Positions 24,668 to 34,585 of a stretch of 64,000 bases of DNA are shown here, piece by piece. A program made the translations under genes and the position numbers. Position 1 is the first letter of the stretch; every line of letters begins with the position of its first letter. The notes under the pieces were generated by a model, which was not told where the DNA came from, made no database searches, and saw only the letters and a list, made by a program, of their open reading frames with translations. The stretch is taken from the NCBI RefSeq assembly GCF_023217965.1, contig NZ_JALPSC010000001.1:2046001-2110000 (forward strand), given 5' to 3'. Origin of the DNA: Prevotella sp. E13-27 (lineage in GTDB: Bacteria > Bacteroidota > Bacteroidia > Bacteroidales > Bacteroidaceae).

Positions 24668-26182
24668 ATGGCAAAAAGTAGTATCGCAAAAGGAGCTATA
24701 ATTTCCTATATATCAATATTCCTCAATATCGTTATCTCCTTGGTATATACACCTTGGATGATAAACCAGGTTGGTGTGTCAGATTATGGTTTATATAGTT
24801 TGGTTACTGCATTTTTGTCATATTTTCTGCTGGATTTCGGTCTTTCTGGTACTATCACTCGTTTTATTGCCAAATATAGGGCCGAGGGTGATGAGGAAAA
24901 GGTTGCTAATATGCTTGGTATAACAGCAAAGGTATATCTGATATTTGATACCATCATATTTGTTGTCCTATTTGTACTGTTTTTCTTCCTTGCCAATATA
25001 TTCGGAGGGTTAACGCCAGAAGAGATAGAAAGACTTAAAGTCTTGTACTGCATTGCTGGAACTTTTAGCGTACTTTCTTTCTTGTTCAAACCAGTTAGTG
25101 GTGCCATGATGGCATACGAGTTCTTTGTGGAGAACAAGTTGCTGGATTTGGTAGTCCGGGTAGGTACAGTAATATTGATAGTTATAGCGTTGCTTCTTGA
25201 TGGGAACGTTTATCATATTGTATTCATTACAGGAGCGGTTGGATTCGGGACCGCTGTTCTTAGATACTTAATCTTCACAAAGAAGTCAAAAATCAGAATT
25301 AACTGGAAGTATTTTGAGAAAGCAGAACTTATTGCACTTTTCTCTTTCTCTGCATGGATATTACTTGTTCAGTTGGCTCAGATGTTCAGGCTAAGTTTAG
25401 TCCCAACCATTCTCGGGATATTCTCTGACACGACTGAAATATCAATTTTTTCAGTGGGGCGTAACCTTGAAGGAATGGTATATACTATTTCTGCCGCGTT
25501 AAATGGCCTTTTCCTGCCAGTAGTATCTAGATTGTCGCATTCTGGTGACAGGAAAAGTATTATGGATTTGATGATAAGAGTTGGGAGAATACAGTTATAT
25601 GTCATTTTTCTGATATTTGCAGGTTTCTGTGCTTTTGGTGAGCGTTTTATTCATTTGTGGGTTGGAGAGACGTTCCATGCATCATACTTTGTGTTCATAT
25701 TCTTAGTATTTGTGAATGTCATTTCATTAACAATGCAAATTGCAATGGACATGGTATATGCAGAGAATAAAATAAAACATACAGCAACTCGAGTTTTGAT
25801 AAGTTCTGTGATTGGTATTATTCTCTCTATCATCGTCGCTCCAAAATATGGTGCTCTGGGTTGTGCTGCCGCTACGGGTGTGGCATTGATACTAACACAA
25901 ATACTCTATGTGGATTTCTATCAAAGAAAAATGGGGCTGGATATGAAGCATTTTTTCAAAAACTGTCATCTGAGAATCCTGCCCCCACTGACGGTTTATA
26001 CCGTTGCCGCTTATTTCATACAACGTTATTTACCCTTTGAAGGATGGATGGCTTTGATTATTTCCATGGGAATCTATGCTATAGGGTATTGTGTTATAAT
26101 ATGGTTGTTCTTGGCGAACAAATACGAGAAGAATCTCGTTTTAAGTTTCATGTCCAAGAAACGTATTAATGAATCAGAGTAA
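24668..26182 (+). CDS. wzx: Wzx-type oligosaccharide flippase
   Basis: 504 residues with about 12-14 hydrophobic segments; N-terminal YISIFLNIVISLVYTPWMIN and GVSDYGLYSLVTAFLSYFLL are typical of the RfbX/MATE-like exporter group. Flips the undecaprenyl-linked repeat unit across the inner membrane. Located mid-operon, eight bases after the glycosyltransferase. Confidence 0.9.
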   Translation: MAKSSIAKGAIISYISIFLNIVISLVYTPWMINQVGVSDYGLYSLVTAFLSYFLLDFGLSGTITRFIAKYRAEGDEEKVANMLGITAKVYLIFDTIIFVVLFVLFFFLANIFGGLTPEEIERLKVLYCIAGTFSVLSFLFKPVSGAMMAYEFFVENKLLDLVVRVGTVILIVIALLLDGNVYHIVFITGAVGFGTAVLRYLIFTKKSKIRINWKYFEKAELIALFSFSAWILLVQLAQMFRLSLVPTILGIFSDTTEISIFSVGRNLEGMVYTISAALNGLFLPVVSRLSHSGDRKSIMDLMIRVGRIQLYVIFLIFAGFCAFGERFIHLWVGETFHASYFVFIFLVFVNVISLTMQIAMDMVYAENKIKHTATRVLISSVIGIILSIIVAPKYGALGCAAATGVALILTQILYVDFYQRKMGLDMKHFFKNCHLRILPPLTVYTVAAYFIQRYLPFEGWMALIISMGIYAIGYCVIIWLFLANKYEKNLVLSFMSKKRINESE

Positions 26183-26185
26183 TAT

Positions 26186-26740
26186 ATGGACAAGCTTTCA
26201 TTCAAGGAATTCAAACGATTAGTAAAGACGGATTTGCGGTGTTATATGAAGCCTTTCTGGTACTGCGTTCTAATGGTGCCTGGGTTTAAATATACCTTCA
26301 ATCACAGACTATGCTATTATCTCTCAAAGCATAAGCTATTATTCCCTCTGTATATTTTACAGTATTTTAGGTTGAGACATCTGACCTTCAAATTAGGAAT
26401 AGAAGTGGTAAGAGACATGAGCCTTCCAGAGGCTTTCTGTATAGCCCATTTTGGCGGCATTACGTTTTATCCGAAGTCTTGCGGAAAAAATGTATTGCTG
26501 CGGCCAGGTGTCGTTGTCGGAACGGCTGGTAGTTTCGATTATAGTAAGAATCCAATTATTGGAAACAATGTGAAATTTGGAGCCCATTCCTGCGTTCTGG
26601 GGGGGGTGGAAATTGGTGATAACGTGGTTATAGCTGCAAATGCTGTGGTTGTTAAAGATGTGCCTTCTAACTGCGTAGTTGCAGGTGTTCCTGCAAGAAT
26701 TGTTAGATATTTAACTGAAAACAATAATCAAAAAGAATAA
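26186..26740 (+). CDS. Serine acetyltransferase-like hexapeptide enzyme, phase-variable tract, in frame (G8)
   Basis: 184 residues. The second half is a left-handed beta-helix (FGAHSCVLGGVEIGDNVVIA, then AANAVVVKDVPSNC, VVAGVPARIV), the acetyl-CoA-dependent acetyltransferase fold; the first half has membrane-associated helical character (KPFWYCVLMVPGFKYTFNHR). A run of eight G (26599-26606) encodes the Leu-Gly-Gly turn. With eight G the gene is full length, so it is ON here. Loss or gain of one base would cut off the CoA-binding coils. Probably acetylates an amino sugar or hydroxyl group. Confidence 0.85.
   Translation: MDKLSFKEFKRLVKTDLRCYMKPFWYCVLMVPGFKYTFNHRLCYYLSKHKLLFPLYILQYFRLRHLTFKLGIEVVRDMSLPEAFCIAHFGGITFYPKSCGKNVLLRPGVVVGTAGSFDYSKNPIIGNNVKFGAHSCVLGGVEIGDNVVIAANAVVVKDVPSNCVVAGVPARIVRYLTENNNQKE
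26599..26606 (+). repeat. Poly-G tract (G8) in acetyltransferase gene
   Basis: Eight G residues within the hexapeptide repeat region; in-frame state. Confidence 0.9.
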
Positions 26741-26741
26741 A

Positions 26742-27656
26742 ATGAAGAAGATAGTTAAACTTAGTGAGATCAAAGATACACTAGGCGATTTGTTGATAAC
26801 CACTTATGGCCCGACCGAAGATGTGTATATTGATAACTTGGCTGATGTGCAGCATGTCAATGAAACCACTCTGGATTGGGTAGGCAATAATAAGAAAAAC
26901 CAGCAGGTTATCGCTGAACAGTCCCCGGCCAAAGTAATCCTTGTCAGTGAGAAGGTGGCCTATACGGAAGAGTTGAAGGAACAAAAGAGGACCCTCTTGG
27001 TGGTTAGTAACCCCAGACAAGCTTTGGCAGTCATCGGGAATGCTTTCTTTCTGGAGATGGGAACACATGAAATCCATCCTACGGCAATCGTTGATCCTGA
27101 AGCAAAAATAGGTAAAGATGTATATATTGGACCATACGCTGTAATTGGTAAAGCTGAGGTAGGCGATAATTGCAGTATCAGTGCCTTTGTTAAAATTTAC
27201 GACAATGTCAAGATAGGCCATCATTGCTTCTTCAAAGAGGGTGCTGTCATTGGAGGTGCCGGATTCGGATTCGAGAAGGATGCCGATGGTAACCGTTTCC
27301 GTTTTCCTCAGCTTGGAAAGGTGGTGATTGGAAATTATGTTGAGGTGGGTGCAAATTCCACCATAGACAGAGGCGCTCTTTCGGATACCGTTATTGGCGA
27401 TTATACTAAAATGGATAATCTTTGTCACATAGCCCATAACAATGTGGTTGGTAAGAACTGTATCTTTACTGCTGGCAGTATTGTGTCTGGCTCGTGTGAG
27501 ATTGGTGATAATACCTGGGTAGGCCCTAATTCGACCATCAACAACTGGATAAAAGTGGGGGCCGATTCATTGATTGGTATTGGTTCAACTGTAGTAATGA
27601 AAGTTAAGGACGGGACGAAAGTATTTGGAGTCCCGGCAGAAAAAGTGGAATTCTAA
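26742..27656 (+). CDS. LpxD-like N-acyltransferase (hexapeptide fold)
   Basis: 304 residues; starts 1 bp after the previous gene. Resembles LpxD, which transfers a hydroxyacyl group from ACP to the amine of a UDP-sugar: the beta-helix starts at ~110 (HPTAIVDPEAKIGKDVYIGP), with GAGFGFEKDADGNRFRFPQL and the catalytic His region MDNLCHIAHNNVVGKN. It sits in front of an ACP, a ketoreductase and a KAS III gene, so it is more likely a dedicated capsule acyltransferase than the housekeeping LpxD of lipid A. Confidence 0.85.
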   Translation: MKKIVKLSEIKDTLGDLLITTYGPTEDVYIDNLADVQHVNETTLDWVGNNKKNQQVIAEQSPAKVILVSEKVAYTEELKEQKRTLLVVSNPRQALAVIGNAFFLEMGTHEIHPTAIVDPEAKIGKDVYIGPYAVIGKAEVGDNCSISAFVKIYDNVKIGHHCFFKEGAVIGGAGFGFEKDADGNRFRFPQLGKVVIGNYVEVGANSTIDRGALSDTVIGDYTKMDNLCHIAHNNVVGKNCIFTAGSIVSGSCEIGDNTWVGPNSTINNWIKVGADSLIGIGSTVVMKVKDGTKVFGVPAEKVEF

Positions 27657-27696
27657 AGTTTATAAGTGATTATTTTAGAGATTATTAACAATTAAA

Positions 27697-27939
27697 ATGA
27701 ATACTATTATGGAATTAGACGAATTTGTAAAGAACTTTGCTGAGCAGTTTGAGGATACTGATACTTCTGAAATCACAGCCTCTACACAATATCACGATCT
27801 TGATGAGTGGAGTTCACTCATTGGTATGAGTGTGATTGCTATGGTCAAAGAGGTCTATGGTAAGAAGGTGACAGGAAAGCAGATTAAAGAGTGCAAGACA
27901 GTAGAAGCATTGTTTAACGTAATAGCTGCCGCAGAATGA
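27697..27939 (+). CDS. Acyl carrier protein, capsule-specific
   Basis: 80 residues, acidic, four-helix ACP type. The phosphopantetheine site should be in HDLDEWSSLIGMSVIAMVKE, with Ser40 before Leu; the usual Asp before Ser is Ser here. Overlaps the following ketoreductase by 4 bp. It would carry a short acyl chain between the KAS III enzyme, the reductase and the LpxD-like transferase. Confidence 0.85.
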   Translation: MNTIMELDEFVKNFAEQFEDTDTSEITASTQYHDLDEWSSLIGMSVIAMVKEVYGKKVTGKQIKECKTVEALFNVIAAAE

Positions 27940-28682
27940 TAGACTACAATCCGTTCACACTTGAAGGTAAAACCATTTTGGTGACAGGCGCCTCCTCGGG
28001 CATTGGAAAAGGTATTGCTATTACTTGCTCCAGGATGGGGGCAACGGTCATCATCAACGGTAGAAATACTGAGAGGTTGCATGAAACACTCTCCCAGATG
28101 AGTGGAGAAGGACATACTGTGGCTGCGGTTGATTTAACAGATGCCGGTGCTTTGGCTTCTATGGTGAACCAATTGCCCAAGTTGGACGGGTTGGTACAGT
28201 GTGCTGGTTTGGGGCAAAGGGTGGCCTGTAAGGATTTGCATTCAGAAGATGTCAATCAGGTGATGGATGTGAACTTCAAGGCTCCCGTTATGCTCCAGGC
28301 TGAATTGCTGCGGCAAAAGAAGATAAACAAAGGGGCATCCATTGTGTTTGTAGCATCCATAGCATCGTGGTCTCCCAGTTTGGGCAATTCTATCTATAGT
28401 GCCTCCAAAGGTGCTATTATCTCTTACGCTAATTGCCTGTCGCTGGAGTTGGCTCCAAGGAAGATTCGCGTGAATTGCATCAGCCCCGCGATGGTATGGA
28501 CTGATTTGATTCTCAATGAGAGTATTGATGTGGAATTGCTCAAGGAAGACGAAGCGACTTACCCTCTCAAGCGCTACGGTCAACCTGAGGATATAGCCAA
28601 TCTTGCAGTCTATATGCTGTCCGACGCTTCCACATGGATGACAGGGAGTAATGTAAATATAACAGGAGGGGGCATTTTATAG
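27936..28682 (+). CDS. 3-oxoacyl-ACP reductase-like SDR (FabG type)
   Basis: 248 residues. Classical SDR: TGASSGIGKGIA, DGLVQCAGLG (NAG variant), catalytic Ser in FVASIAS, Tyr-x3-Lys in IYSASKGAIISYANC, and ISPAMVWTDL. Likely reduces the beta-ketoacyl-ACP made by the neighbouring KAS III to a 3-hydroxyacyl group. ACP/reductase overlap (ATGA) implies coupled translation. Confidence 0.85.
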   Translation: MIDYNPFTLEGKTILVTGASSGIGKGIAITCSRMGATVIINGRNTERLHETLSQMSGEGHTVAAVDLTDAGALASMVNQLPKLDGLVQCAGLGQRVACKDLHSEDVNQVMDVNFKAPVMLQAELLRQKKINKGASIVFVASIASWSPSLGNSIYSASKGAIISYANCLSLELAPRKIRVNCISPAMVWTDLILNESIDVELLKEDEATYPLKRYGQPEDIANLAVYMLSDASTWMTGSNVNITGGGIL

Positions 28683-28689
28683 TAAGATA

Positions 28690-29691
28690 ATGAAAGCATT
28701 TATTAAAGCGTTATCGTATTACCTGCCTGAAAGGGTGGTTACGAATGAGGAACTAGTACAAGAGTTCCCTGAGTGGAGTGTGGACAAAGTAGCTCAGAAG
28801 GTTGGTGTTGATTCTCGCCATTTGGCAGCTGAAAATGAAACGGCAGGCGACATGGCTGAAAAAGCAGCCCGCAAACTGTTTGAAGAGTATAGCATCAGTC
28901 CGTCGGAGATTGACTTCGTGATGCTATGTACACAGAGTCCAGACTATTTCCTGCCATCAACCGCTTGTCTCCTTCAAGACCGGCTGGGAATTCCGACTTC
29001 CGCCGGAGCTTTTGACTATAATCTTGGATGCTCAGGCTGTATCTATGGTATGGCTATGGCCAAAGGGTTGATAGCTGCAGGAATTGCGAAGAGTGTATTG
29101 CTGCTTACGGCTGAAACCTACAATAAGTATCTTCATCTTTCTGACAAGAGTAATCGTAGTATCTTTGGTGATGGAGCTGCAGCCTGCTTGGTATCAACTG
29201 AAGGCTTTGCTGAAATAGGTGAGTTTGTGCTGGGTACCGACGGATCAGGTGCAAACAATCTGATAGTCAAGACAGGTGCTGCAAGGTGCAAACAGACGAC
29301 AGGTGGAAGCTCAGAAGATGAAGAAGGTCATATATGGTATGATGACTACCTTTATATGAATGGTGGCGAAATATTCAACTTTACATTAGATGCAGTGCCG
29401 GCAATGATAAAAAGCGTTCTGATGAAAAATGGACTTGAAAAAGACCAGATTGACTACTTTGTCTTTCATCAAGCCAATAAGTTTATGCTGAGCACTATTC
29501 GTAAAGTTTGTGTGTTGCCCAAAGACAAGTTTTATATCAACCTCGCCACAACTGGTAATACAGTGTCATCCACTGTCCTAATAGGACTAAAGGATTGTTT
29601 GGAGAATAACGTAATTAAGAAAGGCGACAAGGTGATGATTACCGGTTTTGGAGTAGGTTTGAGTTGGGGTGGTACAATACTGCAGTTTTGA
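28690..29691 (+). CDS. 3-oxoacyl-ACP synthase III (FabH-like)
   Basis: 333 residues, normal size. Catalytic Cys in YNLGCSGCIYGMAMAKGL, His in VFHQANKFML, and Asn in ATTGNTVSST. Condenses an acyl-CoA with malonyl-ACP. Ends a four-gene acyl module (LpxD-like, ACP, SDR, KAS III), which predicts a short 3-hydroxyacyl (for instance 3-hydroxybutyryl) amide on an amino sugar; the chain identity is inferred. Confidence 0.88.
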   Translation: MKAFIKALSYYLPERVVTNEELVQEFPEWSVDKVAQKVGVDSRHLAAENETAGDMAEKAARKLFEEYSISPSEIDFVMLCTQSPDYFLPSTACLLQDRLGIPTSAGAFDYNLGCSGCIYGMAMAKGLIAAGIAKSVLLLTAETYNKYLHLSDKSNRSIFGDGAAACLVSTEGFAEIGEFVLGTDGSGANNLIVKTGAARCKQTTGGSSEDEEGHIWYDDYLYMNGGEIFNFTLDAVPAMIKSVLMKNGLEKDQIDYFVFHQANKFMLSTIRKVCVLPKDKFYINLATTGNTVSSTVLIGLKDCLENNVIKKGDKVMITGFGVGLSWGGTILQF

Positions 29692-29761
29692 TGCCAAAAA
29701 CAGAGATTAAATAAGTTTGATTAATACACGTATATAAACGCAAGGTTAATAATAAGATAGT

Positions 29762-31066
29762 ATGCCGACTTATAAACTGATACGAGTTGCCTTTGTGTGT
29801 CATTTTAGCAATGCCAAAGTACGTGAGCATTTGCCCCTTGATAGCCGAAAGGTATATTCTTTTATCCGAACATTATTCCGACTTCCAGCCAAAGATACTA
29901 CATACGGTGATGTGGCTGCTTGGGATTCATATATGATTGAGTTGTTGCGTAAACAGGACAACATTGACTTATATGTTATCTCCGCTCATCCAGGTTTGAA
30001 GAAAAGGATGTGCTCTTTTGTAATGGAGGGGGTTCATTATTACTTCATGCCTTGTGATGTGGCTACTATGCTAAAACATGTCATACATAATCCTGCACTA
30101 TGGCATAAGCTTAATCCTTTACGGCCCAAAGTTCGTCGTATTATTAATGAGATAAAGCCAGATATTATTGCTTTGATTGGCGCGGAGAACCCTCATATAG
30201 CGGGAACTGTCGTTGGTTTAGACGGCATTCCTCTAATTGTAAAGTGTCAAACAATTTACAATAGTTCTATCTATACGAGTAGAAGTAACTATGATAAGAT
30301 TAATGCATATGTGGAAAGAAAAATTTTCGAAAAACTCCAATATGTTTCGGTAGATACAGACATGCATTTCCGTATGTTTAGAGAACTAAATAAGACAGCA
30401 TACAATTTCAATTGGGAATTTGGCAACCTGTTGCCTGAAGTGAAGCTCCAAAACAAGGAATATGATTTCGTTAATTTTGCGATGGCTATGTGCGATGTAA
30501 AGGGTTATCCTGATGCCATAGAGGCTGTTGCTATAGTTAAGAAAAAGTATCCTGAGGTCAAACTCAATCTTATTGGAGGCGGTCTAGAAGATTATAAGAA
30601 TATGCTAAAAGAAAAAGCCTCTTCTTTGGGCTTGGATGACAATGTCGTTTTTTCGTCATTCTTCGAGAAGCAGGAAGATCTCTTCCAGCATATTCAGAAA
30701 TCCCGATTCGCGTTGTTGCCCTGTAAGTTGGATTATATTTCAAGTACGCAACGGCAAGCGATGCATTATCAGATACCTGTTGTATGTTACAAGACAGAAG
30801 GAACGGAGACTCTTAATGCTGAAAAAGAATGTGTTTTACTGGCAGAAAACAGTAATGTGAAAGATTTGGCAGCTCAAATGCTGTATATGTTAGATAATAA
30901 AGAAAAAGTGGAGGAACTGAGACGTAATGCTAAAGAATACTCTGCTCGCTGGAGTAACGATGATAAAAATGCGAAACAGATGGTAGAAAATTTCATGGCA
31001 GTTATTGATAACTTCCGAAATGGAACGCCCATCCCAGACCATTTGCTTTATCAGGTTACCGAGTAG
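29762..31066 (+). CDS. Glycosyltransferase family 4-like
   Basis: 434 residues, GT-B fold. C-terminal donor domain with VKLNLIGGGLEDYKNMLKEK, DNVVFSSFFEKQEDLFQHIQ and the E-x7-E-like region (STQRQAMHYQIPVVCYKTEG). The N-terminal half carries a longer acceptor domain than average. The first 70 bp upstream (29692-29761) contain no clear promoter. Its 3' end lies 32 bp before the polymerase start. Confidence 0.83.
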   Translation: MPTYKLIRVAFVCHFSNAKVREHLPLDSRKVYSFIRTLFRLPAKDTTYGDVAAWDSYMIELLRKQDNIDLYVISAHPGLKKRMCSFVMEGVHYYFMPCDVATMLKHVIHNPALWHKLNPLRPKVRRIINEIKPDIIALIGAENPHIAGTVVGLDGIPLIVKCQTIYNSSIYTSRSNYDKINAYVERKIFEKLQYVSVDTDMHFRMFRELNKTAYNFNWEFGNLLPEVKLQNKEYDFVNFAMAMCDVKGYPDAIEAVAIVKKKYPEVKLNLIGGGLEDYKNMLKEKASSLGLDDNVVFSSFFEKQEDLFQHIQKSRFALLPCKLDYISSTQRQAMHYQIPVVCYKTEGTETLNAEKECVLLAENSNVKDLAAQMLYMLDNKEKVEELRRNAKEYSARWSNDDKNAKQMVENFMAVIDNFRNGTPIPDHLLYQVTE

Positions 31067-31097
31067 TTATACTATTCCTTCCTTTTTTAGAAAAACT

Positions 31098-32207
31098 ATG
31101 CATATTAATTTTTTTTTAATTCCTTTTGTTATTGTTTTGGGAATACTGTTCTCAAATAATGATACAAAAAAGAATAGGCTATGGTATATTATACTATGTA
31201 GCATTGTACTTGTTTTTGTGGCTGCTATGCGTAGCCCGGAATGGATGAGTACTACATATAATTTGGACACTGATGTCTATAAGGATCTATTCAAGGTGTC
31301 GATTGATATGAAATGGGGAGAACTTTGGTCAATGGTCCTCCTTAAGTATTCAGGCGTTTCTGATGAAGGTGATATAGGCTTTCTTGTATTAAACAAATTT
31401 CTTGGTTGGTTAACAAAGGATTTTTATATCTTTTCGATATTAATTGATTTGTTGTTCTTTGTTCCTTTCGGAATCCTTCTTTATCGGTATTCCACAAGAA
31501 TTAGCCAACTTGTTTTTGCCTACATTTTTTATATTGCTCTTTTGCAGGTGTTTTTAATTGGCGGTGGCAGACAGATCAGTGCTATTGGTTTTGATATGAT
31601 GGCTTTAATATCCTTAATGGATAAAAAGACGATTAGGGCTATAATTTTATTTTTGTTAGGTGTAACTATGCATCTTTCATCCTTCCTATTTGCCTTGCCA
31701 TTGTTGATGATTTGGTATCAAACCAAACCTGCTACCCTAAAAAAAATGCACTTAGTAAGTTTCCTTTTATTCCCCATCGTATTGATGTTCCCTAACCAAA
31801 TTATTGTGTTCATGGGAGAATCTGTTGGTATGGAGAGGTATGCAAGGTATGGGGAAGGTGGTATTCAGGGGGGTATAGGCACCTTTATAATTTTGATAGA
31901 ATTACTCTCATTATTCTGTTTGATAGCTATTAAGAAAAAAGACTTGCAGAGTTCTTATATGGACTGTGTTTTTTATGTCATGGCACCTCTGCTTACTTTT
32001 TTTGCACCATTAATTCGGGCAAATGGTTCGATGATTAGAATATCATTATACTATCATATCTACCTTATATTCCTCGTGCCTTTTGCAATAGATTGTATGT
32101 TCAAAAAGGAGAATAGAAGTACGGTTTATGTTGTTGCTATAGCAACTTTATCATTATTAACTGTGATGGGTGGTGGTATGGTTTATTATTTTCACTGGCA
32201 ATTATGA
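31098..32207 (+). CDS. wzy: Wzy-type O-antigen/capsule polymerase (EpsG-like)
   Basis: 369 residues from the ATG at 31098 (the frame is open from 31005, inside the previous gene, but that lead is not hydrophobic). About ten membrane segments, beginning INFFLIPFVIVLGILF; a large periplasmic loop with RYGEGGIQGGIG and the polar-aromatic pattern are typical of EpsG-family polymerases. Low sequence conservation is expected for Wzy, so the call rests on topology and place next to glycosyltransferases. Overlaps the next gene by 4 bp. Confidence 0.8.
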   Translation: MHINFFLIPFVIVLGILFSNNDTKKNRLWYIILCSIVLVFVAAMRSPEWMSTTYNLDTDVYKDLFKVSIDMKWGELWSMVLLKYSGVSDEGDIGFLVLNKFLGWLTKDFYIFSILIDLLFFVPFGILLYRYSTRISQLVFAYIFYIALLQVFLIGGGRQISAIGFDMMALISLMDKKTIRAIILFLLGVTMHLSSFLFALPLLMIWYQTKPATLKKMHLVSFLLFPIVLMFPNQIIVFMGESVGMERYARYGEGGIQGGIGTFIILIELLSLFCLIAIKKKDLQSSYMDCVFYVMAPLLTFFAPLIRANGSMIRISLYYHIYLIFLVPFAIDCMFKKENRSTVYVVAIATLSLLTVMGGGMVYYFHWQL

Positions 32208-33484
32208 AAATCCTCGTTATATCCAAAGTTGCATGGCGCGACGACCTCAACGGCGGCAACGTCTTAACCAATGTGTTTAAGGACTTTGACGCAGAATTCG
32301 CCATGATTTCTTGCTCCAGTGCGGAGCCAAACAACCCGATCTGCAAGCACTACTACCAGCTAATGGATAAGATGATGGTATCGAATGTGCTACACCGTAC
32401 TAAGGTGGGCCAAATACTGGACTATGACGAGCCGCCTACAGCTGTCAGCACAGATGAAGCATACGCAGGAGCAAAAGGATTTATCCCTGGTGAATGGTTA
32501 CGACTATTTCGTGAGATAACATGGAAATTGGCGAAATGGGATAAAAGCGAATTGTTCAAGTTCGTGGATGACTTTAAACCTGATGTTATCTATGCGCCCT
32601 GCCAAGGGTATAACTATATGATTCGTCTGGTAAAGATGGTGGCAGATCATACTAAAGTGCCTGTCATCTCTTATATATCCGACGACTTCTATACCAACAA
32701 CCAGTACTCGTTCTCCCCGTTGTTCTGGATCAATCACTTTGTGTTGCGCAAGCATGTACGTGAGATATTCAAAGTGTATTCCCTGTGCTATACGATGACC
32801 GACGAACAGAAGGAACAGTGCGAGAAGGACTTCGGAGCCAATATGAAAATACTCCGAAAGAGCGGCAATTTTGAGGCATCGAGGGAGAAACAATCAGTAG
32901 GGAAACCGATAAGAATGGTGTATGGTGGAAGCTTAAGCTATAACAGGTACAAAACGTTGGAGGCTCTGGTGGCAGCCATGAAACGAATCAATGGCGATGA
33001 GATTAAAATGACGCTGGACACCTACTCGGGTTCGACTCTGAAAGAAAAGGATATGCAGATGCTGAACGACGGTGTGGTGTCGAGATTCCATGGAACGATC
33101 TATCCGGACGAGTTACAGAAGGTATATGACCAAAGCGACATTGCCCTACATGTGGAGAGTTTTGACCGCAAGAACCGTCATGTGGTGAGAATGTCGTTCT
33201 CAACGAAGATTATAGACTGCATGGACAGCGGATGTGCTGTGATGGCAATATGCGATGAAAAACAGGCTGGTGGCGCTTATCTAAGACGCAATGATTGTGC
33301 AATCTGCATTAACCAGCCCAATGATATTTACCCCACTTTACAACGCATTATAGAGAACCCCCAGTTACTGATTGACTACCAGCATAAGGCATTTGAAGTG
33401 GGGAGAAGGAATCACTTGAATAACAATATCTCACAGGCTTTCTATCAGGATTTCTGTGACGTAATAAAAAATAAAATAAGATGA
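32204..33484 (+). CDS. Glycosyltransferase (GT4-like)
   Basis: 426 residues. N-terminal LVISKVAWRDDLNGGNVLTN, donor domain with KPIRMVYGGSLSYNRYKTLE, FHGTIYPDELQKVYDQSDIA and FSTKIIDCMDSGCAVMAICD, typical of GT4 enzymes used in Bacteroidales capsule loci. Start overlaps the wzy stop (ATGA); its own stop overlaps the next start by 4 bp, so wzy and two transferases are translationally linked. Confidence 0.83.
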   Translation: MKILVISKVAWRDDLNGGNVLTNVFKDFDAEFAMISCSSAEPNNPICKHYYQLMDKMMVSNVLHRTKVGQILDYDEPPTAVSTDEAYAGAKGFIPGEWLRLFREITWKLAKWDKSELFKFVDDFKPDVIYAPCQGYNYMIRLVKMVADHTKVPVISYISDDFYTNNQYSFSPLFWINHFVLRKHVREIFKVYSLCYTMTDEQKEQCEKDFGANMKILRKSGNFEASREKQSVGKPIRMVYGGSLSYNRYKTLEALVAAMKRINGDEIKMTLDTYSGSTLKEKDMQMLNDGVVSRFHGTIYPDELQKVYDQSDIALHVESFDRKNRHVVRMSFSTKIIDCMDSGCAVMAICDEKQAGGAYLRRNDCAICINQPNDIYPTLQRIIENPQLLIDYQHKAFEVGRRNHLNNNISQAFYQDFCDVIKNKIR

Positions 33485-34551
33485 CGAAACTGTTGGTTTC
33501 CTGCGGCAACTATGCTTCGGGAGGTGCGGAAAGGGTGCTTTCTGTACTTTCGAAGGGTTTTGCCGATAGTTTTTCTGAAGTGGTATACCTCTCATGGTTG
33601 GATACCCCCGACTTTTACCAATTTGACACACGCATTACAAGGGTTTGTGTTGAGCATGAGTGCAAAAGCCAAAACCCGCTGAAGATGGGATTGTGGTTTC
33701 GCAAATATGTCAAGCGGGAGGGATTTAACTTGATACTCTCTTTCCTGGAACCCTGGAATGTGCTTGTCTGCGGCAGCCTTAAAGGTTTTACCATGCCAAT
33801 TGTGGTTGCTGACAGAAACGACCCACGGGCGGTATGGAATAAGGGTTTCCAGCTTCTATTGAGGAGATGGGCGTATAGCAAGGCTAAAGGCATCGTATGC
33901 CAGACAGAGAACAATAGGGGTTACTATACGGGAAAGTATTTAGAGAAAGCACATGTTATCTATAATCCAGTATTCCTTCCTCTGGAGTTGATAGGAAAAG
34001 CTCTGACTGTAGAAAAGAAGAACAGGATAGTGGCTGCTGCAAGGTTGGCACCCCAGAAGAATCTCGGAATGATGTTGAAAGCATTTGCGACATTCCAACA
34101 AAACCATCCGGACTATACCCTTACGATTTATGGTGAAGGGCCGTCACGTGGAGAAATAGAAAAACAGATTAAGGATATGGGTTTGGAAAACTGTGTGGAG
34201 TTGCCAGGAGCCGTAAAGAACCTTTGGGACTTGATAATGGATGCTCGTTGCTTTGCACTTTCCAGTTGGAATGAGGGTATGCCTAATGCGCTTATTGAGG
34301 CACTGTGCCTTGGTATTCCATGCGTTGCCACCAAGGTTTCCGGTGCTGTTGATTTAATCAAGTCAGGCGAAAACGGTTTGCTTATGGACCTTGATGATGA
34401 CAAGGCAATGGCTGAATGCTTTGAGAAACTGGCTAATGACAGCGAATTAGCTGACTCCTTAGGAGTTAATGCAACAAAAATTTATGAGCTGTTGCGTCAG
34501 GATGTCATCGGAAAGCAATGGGTGGATTATCTGAAGTCGTTCCTTTTATAA
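33481..34551 (+). CDS. Glycosyltransferase family 4
   Basis: 356 residues, clear GT4: N-terminal CGNYASGGAERVLSVLSKGF (GGxER acceptor loop), donor motif RIVAAARLAPQKNLGMMLKA, LTIYGEGPSRGEIEKQIKDM and WNEGMPNALIEALCLGIPCV (E-x7-E). Transfers a GalNAc/GlcNAc-type sugar in many homologues. Linked to the previous gene by overlap. Confidence 0.9.
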   Translation: MTKLLVSCGNYASGGAERVLSVLSKGFADSFSEVVYLSWLDTPDFYQFDTRITRVCVEHECKSQNPLKMGLWFRKYVKREGFNLILSFLEPWNVLVCGSLKGFTMPIVVADRNDPRAVWNKGFQLLLRRWAYSKAKGIVCQTENNRGYYTGKYLEKAHVIYNPVFLPLELIGKALTVEKKNRIVAAARLAPQKNLGMMLKAFATFQQNHPDYTLTIYGEGPSRGEIEKQIKDMGLENCVELPGAVKNLWDLIMDARCFALSSWNEGMPNALIEALCLGIPCVATKVSGAVDLIKSGENGLLMDLDDDKAMAECFEKLANDSELADSLGVNATKIYELLRQDVIGKQWVDYLKSFLL

Positions 34552-34585
34552 TAATAAACACCCACAATACACAGAAAGGTTAAAG

